DNA of 64,000 nt from Xenorhabdus stockiae (GTDB lineage Bacteria > Pseudomonadota > Gammaproteobacteria > Enterobacterales > Enterobacteriaceae), in NCBI RefSeq assembly GCF_002632825.1, contig NZ_NJAJ01000007.1, positions 102,550-166,549 on the forward strand, written 5' to 3'. The position numbers were made by a program, and so were the translations under genes. The notes below the pieces were generated by a model. The model worked only from the letters and a program-made list of their open reading frames with translations, was not told the origin of the DNA and did not search any database. Within the stretch, counting starts at the first letter, position 1, and every line of letters starts with the position of its first letter. Shown here in pieces: positions 21,501 through 30,300 of this stretch.

Positions 21501-24500
21501 CGGTACGCCACCCCCAGCATCGTACTCATACCATGTCGCATCACCATTAATTTCAGATGAACCATAAAAATTGAACAATCGGAGCCACGGATAATTTGTC
21601 ACTACCTGCTGTGCCAGTTCGGGGGCCAGCCGTTCTCCGCTGCAAATCAGTATCCTGACTGATTTCAGGGTATGCTCATGACTATCCTGTATTAAGAGTT
21701 TCAACAAGGAAGGAACGACAACCAGTAAATTCACCTCAGCATGCTGTAAACCAGCACATAAGCGGGCAGGATCTTTTACCATATGGTTGTCGAAAACCAC
21801 CAGCCGTCCTCCCGCCAGTAATGTTCCCAGTGTTTCTGTTATCGAATCCACAAAGCTGATGCTGGTTTTCAGCGCGGTGATAAGCGGGAAGGTCGCTATA
21901 TCGTCCACAAACCACAACAGCCGGTTACTCAGGGCATGGTGGCTATTCATGACACCTTTAGGCACACCTGTTGAACCGGACGTGTAAACAACATAGGCCA
22001 GATGCTGATCCGTCATACCGGATATTTCCGGATTGTGCTCTGGCTGTTCTTCCATAAACGGCGTCTGAATATCGAGCAGGACTTTCGGCAAAGATCCCGC
22101 AGATTTTGGCAGGACATCGGAGTGAATAACCTGACAGGTCGATAGCTGAACCAGCAATGCGACCGGAGCAGAGTCTTTGAGCATATAAACCAGTCGTTCA
22201 GACGGATAGGCCGGATCAAGTGGCACATAAGCCCCACCTGCTTTGAGAATAGCCAGTAATCCCACCACCATTTCCAGACCCCGTTCGACACAGATAGCAA
22301 CCCGGTCATCCGGGCGCACACCCAACGAAATTAAATGATGAGCTAAGCGGTTAGCATGGCGATTCAGCTCGTCATAACTGAGTGATTGCTGACCGTGTAC
22401 CACCGCAATGTCATCGGGGTGATGCAGGGCTTTGGTTTCAAAGAGCTGGTGGATAAGCCCGCTTTGTGGGCTGTCTGTTGGCAGGAAAAGAGCCTGAGTC
22501 TGATTGAAATCCAGCAATAATTGCTGTTGCTCCGAAGCCGGAATGACCGGCAACGGTAAAATTGGTTGCTGAGGGTTATGAGACAGAGCATCAGCCAGAC
22601 TACTGACCGCAGTGAGCAGGTACTGGAGTATACGGTCAGCATTGATTCCGGTTACGGTCTGTGCCTTCAACTGGAAATCTTCGCCTAAGTCATCCACGGT
22701 GAGTGTGACAGGGTAGTTAGTCTGTTCTTCCGCTGCCAGAACCCGTATGCCTTCCCAGGTTGTACTGACTGTTTCTGTTTCATTACTCTGACTATGCCGG
22801 TAATTCAGTAAGGCGCTGAACAGGGGCATCGGCTGAGCCACGCCACTGCATTGTTGTGCCAGTGATAGCGGAGCCTGCTCATGTTCCAGCAGATGAGTCA
22901 GATTGCGATAAGTGGCCTGTACGACTTCCTGAACACTTGCTGTTTTCTGCAAATTGCGATCAGTCAGGGAAATCCGGACTGGCAGGGTATTGATAAACAT
23001 CCCCAGTATGCGCTTAACCCCGGATATCCCCTGTAAACGGCCCAGCAATACAGAGCCAAAAACAACATCGTCATGACCGCTGGTATGAGCCAGCACCTGA
23101 GCCCATGCGACGTGGAACAGTACACTGGGGCTGACACCCAGATGGCGGGCCTGAGTACGGATATGCTTTGCCAGAGCCGGATCAACCGATAGATGAGACT
23201 GATGAATAACACGGTTATCGTTTGGTATTCTGACGATGCCAAATGGCGCAGTGGGTTCAGTAAAATCGGCAAGCCGGGTACGGAAATAGTCCTCATGTAC
23301 TGAAACAGGCACATTTAAAATTCGGGCGATAAAATCCCGGTAGGGTAGAGCTACTGGCAGTGATTCCGCCTGCCCCTGCAATACCTGAGCGATTTCGGCA
23401 AAAATCAGTTCCAGTGTCATATGGTCGCTGACCAGATGGTGAAAACGCAGCGACAGCAGCCATTCATCCTGTGCTGCATCATAAGCAATATCAGCAGAGA
23501 ATAACGGCGCGAGGTTCAGATTGAGGCGATTATGGTGCGGGTCAGTGTGAGCACTTAGCTGTGATAGCACTTCGTTTTCAGTTGTCGGTATGAAGTGATG
23601 AATATGCAGTGGTGCCCGCCGCCAGACTACCTGAACAGGTTGAGCCAGATCCTGCCAGTAAGCAGAGGTGCGCAGAATATCATGGCGCTCGATGATGTGC
23701 TGCAATGCGGCCAGAAAGGTGTCAAGGCGTTCACGGGAGTCAAAGGCCAGCAGGCTTTGCAGCAGGTAATCATCCCCTTGAGTCTGTAATAAATGATGGA
23801 ACAGAACTCCTTCCTGTAGCGGTGCCAGTGGGTAAATATCCTGTATATTGCTGATCCCGCCGGGAATGGTTGCGGCAATGGCATCTATCTCTGATTGTGA
23901 CAGGGAAACCAGTGGCAGCATATCAGGAGTAATCTCTGTGCAGTCTGCGGTAATGAGGTTAGGGGGGACTAAAAAAGCCGGAGTATCGCGCTGATAGACT
24001 AAAATCGCCTGCGCCAGTTCGCTCAGGATAGGAGTTGCAAATACATTCCGTACATCAAGTCGTAACCCAATATTGTGCAACTGGTCAATCATGCTGACAA
24101 TCATCAGGGAATGCCCGCCGAGTTCGAAGAAGTGATCATGCCGACCAACTTTTTCCAGCCCCAGCAACGTCTGCCAGATCCGGGCTAACGCAATTTCCAT
24201 TTCGCCTGTGGGGGCTTCATAACTTCGGGTGATTACCGCTGATTGGTCTGGAGCAGGAAGCCCCTGACGATCCAGCTTACCATTGGGCGTCAGCGGAAAG
24301 GCATCGAGGATGACAAAGGCATTGGGCAGCATATAATCAGCAAGATGCTGAGCGAGTTGCTGGCGTAATTGTGCTGGAGTCAGTTCAATGCCATCCTGAG
24401 CCAGCAGATAAGCAACTAATTGTTTCTGGTTGCCTGTTTTTTCCGCATAACCTCCTTCGTGGGCAATAACCACCGCTTCGCGTACACCATCACATTGCAT

Positions 24501-27320
24501 TAATTGTGTTTCGATTTCTCCCGGTTCGATACGAAAACCCCGTATTTTCACCTGAAAGTCATTACGACCGAGATACTCAATGTTGCCATCTGACAACCAG
24601 CGCCCCAGATCACCGGTTTTATACATACGCGCATTCGGAGCAGGGGAGAATGGATCGGCAAGGAAACGTTCCGCCGTCAGTTCCGGAAGATTCAAATATC
24701 CACGAGCCACTCCGGCTCCGGCAATATAAATTTCGCCAGTGACACCAGACGGAACCAGTTGCCTGTCAGGATTCAGAATATAGCAGCGGGTGTTGGCGAT
24801 TGGGCGTCCGATGACGGAGACATCCGGCACACCACGCGCTGCATCGTATTCATACCATGTTGTATCACCATTAATTTCTGCTGAGCCATAAAAATTGAAC
24901 AATCGGAGCCACGGATAATTTGTGACTACTTGTCGTGCCAGTTCGGGTGCCAGCCGTTCTCCGCTGCAAATCAATATCCTGACTGATTTCAGGGCATGTT
25001 CATTACGATCCCGTATTAAGAGCTGTAAAAAGGAAGGAACAACAACCAGTGAATTCACACCATAATGTTCTAGACCTGCGCAGAAGCGGGCAGGATCTTT
25101 CACTTCGTGGTTGTCGAAAACCACCAGCCGTCCTCCCGCCAGTAATGTACTCAGAGTTTCTGTTATCGAATCCACAAAACTGATACTGGTTTTCAGTGCT
25201 GTGATAAGCGGGAATGTCACGATATCGCGTACAAACCACGACAGCCGATTACCCAGTGCATGGTGGCTGCTCATTACGCCTTTGGGAACGCCCGTTGAAC
25301 CGGAGGTGTAAACGATATAAGCCAGATGCTGATCCGTTATGCTGGGTATCTCTGGATTATGCTCTAGTTGTTCTTCCAGAAACGGTGTCTGGATATCGAG
25401 CATGATGGCGGGCACGGTATCGGAATGAATGGCCTGACAAGTTGACGGCTGAACCAGTAATGCGACCGGAGCGGAATCTTTGAGCATATAAACCAGTCGT
25501 TCGGCCGGATACGTCGGGTCAAGCGGCACATAAGCACCACCCGCCTTAAGAATAGCCAGTAATCCCACCACCATTTCCAGACTCCGATCTACACAGATAG
25601 CAACCCGGTCATCCGGACGTACACCCAGGGCAATCAGATGATGAGCCAGCCGGTTGGCGTATTGATTCAGTTCTGCATAGCTGATTACCTGATCCCCGTG
25701 AATGATAGCTGTAGTATCAGGGTGCTGTTCTGCCTGAGCTTCAAAAAGCGTGTGGATGAGAGCATTTTGAGGGTTTTCTGTTTGAAACGTTTGTGTTGCA
25801 TTAAACTCCACTAACAATTGCTGTTGCTCTGAAGCGGACAGCATTGGCAATCTGGCAACAGGTTGTATGGCATCTGCTGTCATTGCCATCAGTACCTGTT
25901 TCAGATAACCGATCATACGTTCAATGGTGGCAGCATCGAACAGATCAGTGGCATATTCCAGTTCACCCAATAATCCGGCTTTGGTTTCAGTCAACGATAA
26001 AGTCAGATCGAAATGAGTACTGTAACGTACCTGTTCCACCGGCGTCAGTTGCAGGCCGGGCAGGGTTAATGTTTTTGCCGGTGTATTATTCAGGGCCAGC
26101 ATAACCTGAAAGATCGGGTTATAACTCAGGCTACGCTCGGGTTGTACTATTTCTACCACCTGCTCGAAGGGCAATTCCTGATGGGCATAGGCAGCAAGTG
26201 ACCGTTCACGGATTTGCGTGAGTAACTCTGCAACTGTCGGGGATTCACTGAATGTGACCCGCAACGCCAGTGTATTGACGAAGAACCCAATTAAACTCTC
26301 AAGCTCATTTCCCGGCCGATTGGCGACCGGTGTGCCGATAACGATATCATCCTGCCCGCTCATTCGGGATAGAACGATACTCCAGCCTGCCAGCAGCGTC
26401 ATAAACAGAGTAGCCTGATGGCGTTGCCCGAATAATTTCAGCGCTTCTGACAGGGATGCATCAAACTGAATCGGTACCTGTCCGGCGGTATAACCCGGAC
26501 TGGCAGGACGGGGGCGATCGGTGGGGAGTGACAGTAAAGCCGGCGCACCTTTAAGCTGACGGCTCCAGAAATCACGTTGTTCCGCAAGAACATCACCCTG
26601 TAACCAATTCCGCTGCCAGAGCGCATAATCGGCGTACTGAATGGGCAGTGGCGGGAGTGATGTATCACTATTATTTTCGTGGTCATTATTATCGGAGTCA
26701 TTATTATCTGGGTCGCATTCGATGCGGTAAAGGGCGCTCAGTTCATGTGCCAGTACACCAATTGACCAGCCATCAAAAATAATATGGTGCTGAGTGAATA
26801 ATAAGACATGATCGTCATCAGCTAATTGTAAGAGCTGACCCCGGATCAGCGGCCCTTGTGTCAGGTCGAAGGGAGTCCGGGCTTCAAGTGCGGCAATGTC
26901 GGCAATATGCTGCATATGCGTTTCTGAATCCAGCGTACGCAGATCCTGATAAGTAAGGTTAAAGCCAGTGTCAGCAGGGTCAATATGCTGGTATGGCTGG
27001 CCTTCGGTAAGCATAAAACGGGTACGAAGAATTTCATGGCGGGCGACCAGCAGATTGAGGGCGGCTGTCAGGGCATGATGATTCAACTGCCCGGTCAGGC
27101 GCAGTGACATGGGGATATGATAAGCCAGACTGGTCGCCGGTTCGAGCTGATGAAGAAACCACAGGCGTTGCTGTGCAAAAGATAATGGCAGGGGCAGATC
27201 ACGATCAGCGTGCTGAACAGGCGGTCGTTTCTGGTGCTGCTGAGTTTGTAATTGCTCTTTAAGTTTCTTTTTCAAAACAGCCCGTTTCAGATCATCAAGA
27301 TTCATATCGCTCTTTATCAT
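12501..27320 (-). CDS. NRPS, modules 10-13 with tandem thioesterases (xenoamicin-like, third synthetase)
   Basis: 4939-aa cytosolic synthetase: docking, C-A-T, dual C/E-A-T, C-A-T, C-A-T-TE-TE. Carrier serines lie near residues 1071, 2172, 3260 and 4342. Pocket residues read from A4-A5: module 1 V-D-T-V-I-S-F-G-D, module 2 the same, module 3 D-V-Q-F-I-A-H-V-V (proline), module 4 I-D-T-V-I-S-F-G-D. The missing Asp235 with Asp at 236 resembles the beta-alanine signature. The module 2 condensation domain has HHLLQTQGD, the extended motif of dual C/E domains, although its donor residue would be achiral beta-alanine. The two thioesterases have GWSIGG near 4475 and GHSFGG near 4752, each with plausible Asp and His partners. 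The start overlaps the previous stop as ATGA; an alternative ATG at 27305 begins the docking helix MNLDDLKRAV. Confidence 0.93.
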   Translation of the reverse strand: MIKSDMNLDDLKRAVLKKKLKEQLQTQQHQKRPPVQHADRDLPLPLSFAQQRLWFLHQLEPATSLAYHIPMSLRLTGQLNHHALTAALNLLVARHEILRTRFMLTEGQPYQHIDPADTGFNLTYQDLRTLDSETHMQHIADIAALEARTPFDLTQGPLIRGQLLQLADDDHVLLFTQHHIIFDGWSIGVLAHELSALYRIECDPDNNDSDNNDHENNSDTSLPPLPIQYADYALWQRNWLQGDVLAEQRDFWSRQLKGAPALLSLPTDRPRPASPGYTAGQVPIQFDASLSEALKLFGQRHQATLFMTLLAGWSIVLSRMSGQDDIVIGTPVANRPGNELESLIGFFVNTLALRVTFSESPTVAELLTQIRERSLAAYAHQELPFEQVVEIVQPERSLSYNPIFQVMLALNNTPAKTLTLPGLQLTPVEQVRYSTHFDLTLSLTETKAGLLGELEYATDLFDAATIERMIGYLKQVLMAMTADAIQPVARLPMLSASEQQQLLVEFNATQTFQTENPQNALIHTLFEAQAEQHPDTTAIIHGDQVISYAELNQYANRLAHHLIALGVRPDDRVAICVDRSLEMVVGLLAILKAGGAYVPLDPTYPAERLVYMLKDSAPVALLVQPSTCQAIHSDTVPAIMLDIQTPFLEEQLEHNPEIPSITDQHLAYIVYTSGSTGVPKGVMSSHHALGNRLSWFVRDIVTFPLITALKTSISFVDSITETLSTLLAGGRLVVFDNHEVKDPARFCAGLEHYGVNSLVVVPSFLQLLIRDRNEHALKSVRILICSGERLAPELARQVVTNYPWLRLFNFYGSAEINGDTTWYEYDAARGVPDVSVIGRPIANTRCYILNPDRQLVPSGVTGEIYIAGAGVARGYLNLPELTAERFLADPFSPAPNARMYKTGDLGRWLSDGNIEYLGRNDFQVKIRGFRIEPGEIETQLMQCDGVREAVVIAHEGGYAEKTGNQKQLVAYLLAQDGIELTPAQLRQQLAQHLADYMLPNAFVILDAFPLTPNGKLDRQGLPAPDQSAVITRSYEAPTGEMEIALARIWQTLLGLEKVGRHDHFFELGGHSLMIVSMIDQLHNIGLRLDVRNVFATPILSELAQAILVYQRDTPAFLVPPNLITADCTEITPDMLPLVSLSQSEIDAIAATIPGGISNIQDIYPLAPLQEGVLFHHLLQTQGDDYLLQSLLAFDSRERLDTFLAALQHIIERHDILRTSAYWQDLAQPVQVVWRRAPLHIHHFIPTTENEVLSQLSAHTDPHHNRLNLNLAPLFSADIAYDAAQDEWLLSLRFHHLVSDHMTLELIFAEIAQVLQGQAESLPVALPYRDFIARILNVPVSVHEDYFRTRLADFTEPTAPFGIVRIPNDNRVIHQSHLSVDPALAKHIRTQARHLGVSPSVLFHVAWAQVLAHTSGHDDVVFGSVLLGRLQGISGVKRILGMFINTLPVRISLTDRNLQKTASVQEVVQATYRNLTHLLEHEQAPLSLAQQCSGVAQPMPLFSALLNYRHSQSNETETVSTTWEGIRVLAAEEQTNYPVTLTVDDLGEDFQLKAQTVTGINADRILQYLLTAVSSLADALSHNPQQPILPLPVIPASEQQQLLLDFNQTQALFLPTDSPQSGLIHQLFETKALHHPDDIAVVHGQQSLSYDELNRHANRLAHHLISLGVRPDDRVAICVERGLEMVVGLLAILKAGGAYVPLDPAYPSERLVYMLKDSAPVALLVQLSTCQVIHSDVLPKSAGSLPKVLLDIQTPFMEEQPEHNPEISGMTDQHLAYVVYTSGSTGVPKGVMNSHHALSNRLLWFVDDIATFPLITALKTSISFVDSITETLGTLLAGGRLVVFDNHMVKDPARLCAGLQHAEVNLLVVVPSLLKLLIQDSHEHTLKSVRILICSGERLAPELAQQVVTNYPWLRLFNFYGSSEINGDATWYEYDAGGGVPDVSVIGRPIANTRCYILNPDRQLVPFGVTGEIYIAGAGLARGYLNLPELTAERFLPDLFSSQPNELMYKTGDLGRWLPDGNIQYLGRNDFQVKLRGFRIELGEIEAQLLQCHGVREAVVLVREDEPNQQRLVAYLRSHEGAVLIPAELRQQLSLHLAEYMLPGAFVTLETFPLTPNGKLDRKAFPAPDSTAMVTQNYVAPVGETEIVLAQIWQELLGLERVGRYDHFFELGGHSLLAVQLAGRIRQMLGRELPIQKIFDQPVLMALAHTLADAATTTQVIIPSADSNQLLPLSFAQQRLWFLGQLDPAASLAYHLPAALRLTGLLNRQALTSTLNHLIARHESLRTRFISIDGHPYQHIDPAGMGFSLPCHDLRQLDPALQRSRVAELVELETRTPFDFAQGSLIRGQLIQLADDEHILLLTLHHIITDGWSLGILVRELGDFYLSALDGSDNPLLPLPIQYTDYAVWQRDQQQQVALNAQRDFWCRQLADIPALLTLPTDYPRPAVQTYAGGQVPLHLDIRLLTSLKELGQRHSTTLFMTLLSAWSIVLARLSGQDDIVIGTPVANRPHKELEGLIGFFANTLALRVKFSRELKVTDLLAQVREQSLAAYANQNLPFEQIVEALQPERSLSYSPIFQVMLTLNNTPPQKLVLPGLQLSSVEQSHHGAYFDLTLSLTETESGLAGALIYAADLFDHTTAERITGYFTNILAAMVSNENRTIATLPIISEQEKRQLLVDFNATQVSYPQNALIHPLVEIQAEQYPDAIAVEFEDQTLSYGELNRRANQLAHYLMTQGVRPDTRVAIYLERSPEMVVGLLAILKAGGAYVPLDPTYPAERLAYMLQDSAPLVLLTHTVLLTRTVLLTRTALAETLNPAPSCTIVLLDEPQSYLAGQPDHNPDTQSMGLKPHHLAYVIYTSGSTGLPKGVEMPLMVLSNLLQWQRQADSCLSRNGKTLQFAALGFDVAFQEIFTTLSEGGCLVLIDETLRREPLQLLRLIQQKQINRIFLPFIALQHLAEADSHRAGNSHESDISCLAHIITAGEQLRITPTIQRFLQRAGHCRLHNHYGPTESHVVTSYTLDKEIEHWPVLPPIGRPIANAQIYILDEYCRPVPLGVAGELYITGISIARGYLNRPELTAERFLINPFSTEPHTRMYKTGDLARWLPDGNIEYLNRNDFQVKIRGFRIELGEVEAQLMLCHGVREAVVIAREEVENNQKRLVAYLCPQEGVSLSPAELRQQLARHLAEYMLPTAFVILDELPLTPNGKLDRKALPAPDSSAIATRDYVAPVGETEIVLAKIWQELLGLEQVGRYDHFFELGGHSLLAVRLAARVRQMLKRELPLQQLFAQPVLMDLAQAIAEADTTNQTMIAVADRSQRLPLSFAQQRLWFLGQLDPAASLAYHLPAALRLTGRLHHQALCSALDNLVARHEGLRTRFVSNENQPYQHIDAADIGFDLSSHDLRLLDTDEKNQRVAEIAEREAQMPFDFACGPLIRGQLLQLADEEHILLITLHHIITDGWSIGILVRELGVFYRAALNGQTAVLPPLPIQYADYAVWQHQLLQETVLAEQRDFWRKQLKDAPVLLTLPTDRPRPKVQTYVGSQVAFHLDNRVLSSLKTLGKRHNTTLFMTVLAGWGIVLARLSGQDDIVIGTPVAGRPYPELEGLMGFFVNTLALRIQFDEKLNVADLLAQVRESALAAFAHQELPFEQVVEALQPERRLSYSPVFQVMLALNNTPAQQLILPELQFTPLEQTQHTTHFDLMLSLVETESGLAGALSYATDLFDHSTIERMVGYFTNILTAMAADEKQAVMTLPMLPELEQQQLLVDFNTTQATFFQTDNPQGGLIHKLFEAQAEQFPDAIAVVFDDQAISYSELNRRANHLAHYLIASGVRPDDRVAVCLERGPEMVAGLLGILKAGGAYVPLDPAYPAERLKYMLKNSAPIALLTQSEIYQTISLDILCDLESADTLPIILLDIQTPFMDTQPEHNPAVSGITDQHLAYVVYTSGSTGVPKGVMSSHQALSNRLLWFVNDIVTLPLITALKTSISFIDSITETLSTLLAGGRLVVFDNHEVKDPARFLANLQHTGVNLLVIVPSLLKILIQNNDEHILKSIRILICSGEQLTPELARQLVTNYPWIRLLNFYGSSEINGDATWYEYDAARVVPDVSVIGRPIANTRCYILNPDRQLIPVGVIGEIYIAGAGLARGYLNQPDLTAERFLPDPFSTNPNERMYKTGDLGRWLPDSNIEYLGRNDFQVKLRGFRIELGEIETRLAKCDGVREAVVIIRENPVDEQTGGQKRLVAYLLPHMGAKLVPAELRRQLAQHLAEYMLPSAFVTLEAFPLTPNGKLDRQALPAPDLSAMIVHNYAAPIGETEIALAQIWQDLLGLKRVGRYDHFFKLGGHSLLAIQLLNRMKEQEMEAPLTALFAHPTLCELATAVDKHLAVPESPFDANPVPLSPSGSLPPLFLIHETSGDPLVYSPLATLLPAELPVYALQALGIHTLKQQPTSIEELAACHIQAIRRIQPQGPYRLAGWSIGGLIAYEIAQQLINDNEVVEFLGMIDTYNYVNDDTDNNTLNEDRESEDKTAVQIGLIIDSLRTQKNIDDEQALEALYKLSSLEQVIDYCIEHQWVPANITQNDILTRTHTAELITRLGQDYVPPKSSLPVHLYAADESNNRDRWHGWHDIAGHHSVLCPIGGTHFSIMQPPFLNQIADSITEQIQAVPAFDPRVIIQLGSKSVSPLFCLPGAGASPSSLLELALSFPSQLPIYALQARGFTAEHNYPHTSVEGAARAYIRTIREIQPHGPYHLLGHSFGGWIAFEIALQLQAEGEQVADLILVDTDEPNQQGSIHKPVSHTETIMELIDIYDMILDQPLSLTRQDFENLTQNEQHQLLHNALIKAGLFPAKTSVSLLQGIIRVMQANLNTRYIPRTRYEGLVHLINAEDENPDEIKNRETQWRTHVAELDAMPVSGNHMTMLSTPSTKLWVGKLWQKLANTIR
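18901..18954. repeat. Three 18-bp tandem repeats in the module 12 A domain
   Basis: Three near-identical 18-base units (core GGTGAGTAAAACTGT on +) encode a repeated TVLLTR hexapeptide in the variable loop before the A3 motif of the proline-activating domain. The frame is kept and conserved motifs are untouched. Confidence 0.85.
26683..26712. repeat. 15-bp tandem repeats encoding an Asp/Asn loop
   Basis: Two 15-base units (TCATTATTATC followed by GGAG or TGGG), with a degenerate third to the left, encode a DNNDSDNND loop in the first condensation domain of the third synthetase. The other condensation domains of the operon lack this expansion. Confidence 0.75.
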
Positions 27321-30300
27321 TTGTCACTCTCTCCACCTAACATTGCCATTAATTCCTCTGCGGACATTGAATCCAGTGTGTCCTGAAGGGAGTCAATATT
27401 GTTTTGTCCTACCGCTTCCTTTTGTGCTGCGAAAATGATTTCTGCCTGATCCGCCAGTCTGGGGGAAAGAAACAGTGAAGCGATGGGGATCTCAACCAAA
27501 AATTCATTCTGAATGCGGGTTGCGAGCTGACCTACCATCAGTGAATGACCGCCCAGCTCAAAAAAGTGATCAAAGCGGCCTACACGCTCCAACCCCAGCA
27601 GGCTTTGCCAGATTTTTGCCAATGTGGCCTCTTCTTCATCGTTCGGTGCTTCATACGGACGCGTCACAATAGCTGACATATCAGGTGCTGGCAGAGCCTG
27701 ACGATCCAGTTTGCCATTGGGAGTCAGCGGGAAAGATTCAAGCGTGACAAAAGCGCTGGGCAGCATATACTCGGCAAGGTGTCGGGAAAGCTGCTGGCGC
27801 AGTTCAGCCGGAGTTAGTTCAATGCCATCCTGAGCAACCAGATAGGCAACCAGTTGTTTCTGTCCGGCACCGTCTTCGCGACTCAGGACAATTGCCTCAC
27901 ACACACCATGACACTGCATCAGTCCGGCTTCAATTTCGCTTGGCTCAATGCGAAAACCACGCAGTTTGATCTGATTATCAGTGCGACCGAGGTAATCGAT
28001 ATTGCCATCAGCACGCCAGCGCCCCAAATCACCGGTTTTGTACATACGGGCATCAGGATCAGAAGAGAATGGATCAGTAATAAAGCGTTCCGCAGTCAGC
28101 TCGGGGCGATTCAGATAACCACGGGCAACGCCGGAACCCGTAATATAAATCTCACCGGCAACCCCGACAGGAACAGGCTGGTGCTGTTTGTCCAGAATAT
28201 AGATTTGCCTATTGGCGATGGGTTTCCCGATGGGGATGTTGATTTCACCTTCACGGGTTTTTTCTGCCATGAGTGGTATTTCATAAGTAGTGGCAATCGT
28301 TGTGGCCTCTGTTGGCCCATAGGCATTAACTAAATGCAGTGAAGGATATTTCGCGCGGAAACGCATGGTAGTACGGGGATTTGCCTGCTCCCCTCCGAAC
28401 AGGAGATAGCGCAAACCTGATAACGCAGGTGTAATCAGGTTGGCATACTGATTAAATAGCGCCGTAGTCAGGAGCAGTGCACTCACTCTCTCTGATGACA
28501 GGCGTTGACCAAATTGATCGGGCTGTAATAGGGCTTTTTCCGGAAATAGCACAATACGTGCCCCATAAGCCAGACCTGCCCAAACTTCCCATATTGCCGC
28601 ATCAAATGACACGTTGGCACAATGTGCAATGCAGTCATCCGGCCCGATATCGGTAAAACCATTGTTGATAACGAGAGAAACTACATTCCGGTGTTCGACC
28701 ATGACGCCTTTTGGTTGACCCGTTGATCCCGACGTATAAATGATATAGGCCAGTTGGCGGGATGTTAATTCCGAGGCCTGAACATCAGGGTTTTGGTGTG
28801 ACAACAATGCAGTGGTGTCTGACACATTGTCCAGCAGGATCACCGGTAGGGTGCTGTTAAGTTTGTTATGCCACGGCGCCTGAGTCAGCAAGGCAATTGG
28901 CGCAGCATCTTCAAGCATATAGGCCAGTCGTTCAGCCGGATAGTTCGGGTCAAGGGGTACGTAAGCCCCACCCGCTTTAAGAATAGCGAGCAGGCTGACG
29001 ATCAGTTCCGGGCTGCGTTCGGCACAAACTGCCACTCGATCATCCGGACGCACACCCAGCGCAATCAGATAATGTGCCAGCCGGTTAGCACGCTGGTTCA
29101 GTTCCTCATAGCTGAGTGTCTGATCTTCATAAGTCAGCGCAATAGCATCAGGGCGTTGTAATACCTGAGCTTCAAACAGCTGGTGGATCAACTTATCCTG
29201 CGGGAAGCCCGCTTGCCCGGTTTTACCACGAGGCGAGTTAAAATCTATCAACAGCTGTTGCCGTTCGATTTCCGGCAGAATCGGCATATGCAGAATTAAT
29301 TGCTGAGGATGATGTGTCATGGCATCAACCAAACCCGTGATGGCGGTTTGCAGATAGTGAGCAATGCGAACAGGGTCGATACCGGCTACCGCGTGGACAG
29401 ACAAACGGAAGTCTGAGCCTAAATCATCCACTGACAGAGTGATGGGATAGTTAGTGCCTTCTTTAGCCGCGATAACCCGCATACCTGACCAACTGTTTTT
29501 GGGCGTTTTTTCTTCACTGGTCTGAGAGTGGCGATAATTCAGCAAGGTACTGAATAGTGGTATGGCGTGTTCTACACCGCTGCAACTTTGTGCCAGTGTT
29601 AACGGGGCCTGTTCATGTTCCAGCAGTGTGATTAAATCCTGATAAGTATCCTGAACCACAGTCTGTACGCTGCAATCTGCGAGGGAAATCCGAATGGGCA
29701 GAGTGTTGATAAACATTCCCAGTATATGGTCAGCTCCAGCTCCGCCTTGCAGACGGCCTGACAAAACGGAACCAAAAACTACATCATCGCGATTGCTGGT
29801 CTGTGCCAGTACTTGCGCCCATGCGACATGAAACAGGACACTCGGGCTGACTTTCAGTTGCCGTGCCAGCGCACGGATGGAACCCGATAATTCAGGAGAA
29901 AGCGGAAGGTGTGCTTCCGTAATAGAGTCATTCTGTTCTGCTTCTGGATTTTCGTTATTCGGTATTGAAAGCACGCCAAATGGCGCAGTGGGTGCATCGA
30001 TATCAGCCAGCCGGGAACGGAAATAATCTTCGTGTTCTGAGGTAGTCTCACTCAGCGTTCGGGCAATAAAATTGCGGTAAGGCAATACGGCAGGCAAGGC
30101 AGTTTCCTGCTTGTGCAAGATAAGTGCAATTTCATCGAAAATCAGTTCCAGTGTCACATGATCGCTGACCAGATGATGAAAACGTAATACCAGCAGCCAT
30201 TCATTTTGTGCCGTATCATGAGCGATATCAGCAGTGAATAACGGAGAACGGGTCAGATCGATACGATGCTGGCGTGGGTCGGTGTGAGCCAGCAGTTGTC

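Noticed and set aside
22964..23884. HHxxxDH instead of HHxxxDG in some condensation domains, read as inactivation
   Set aside because: It occurs in all the dual C/E domains here and is common in that subtype, so it is not evidence of loss.
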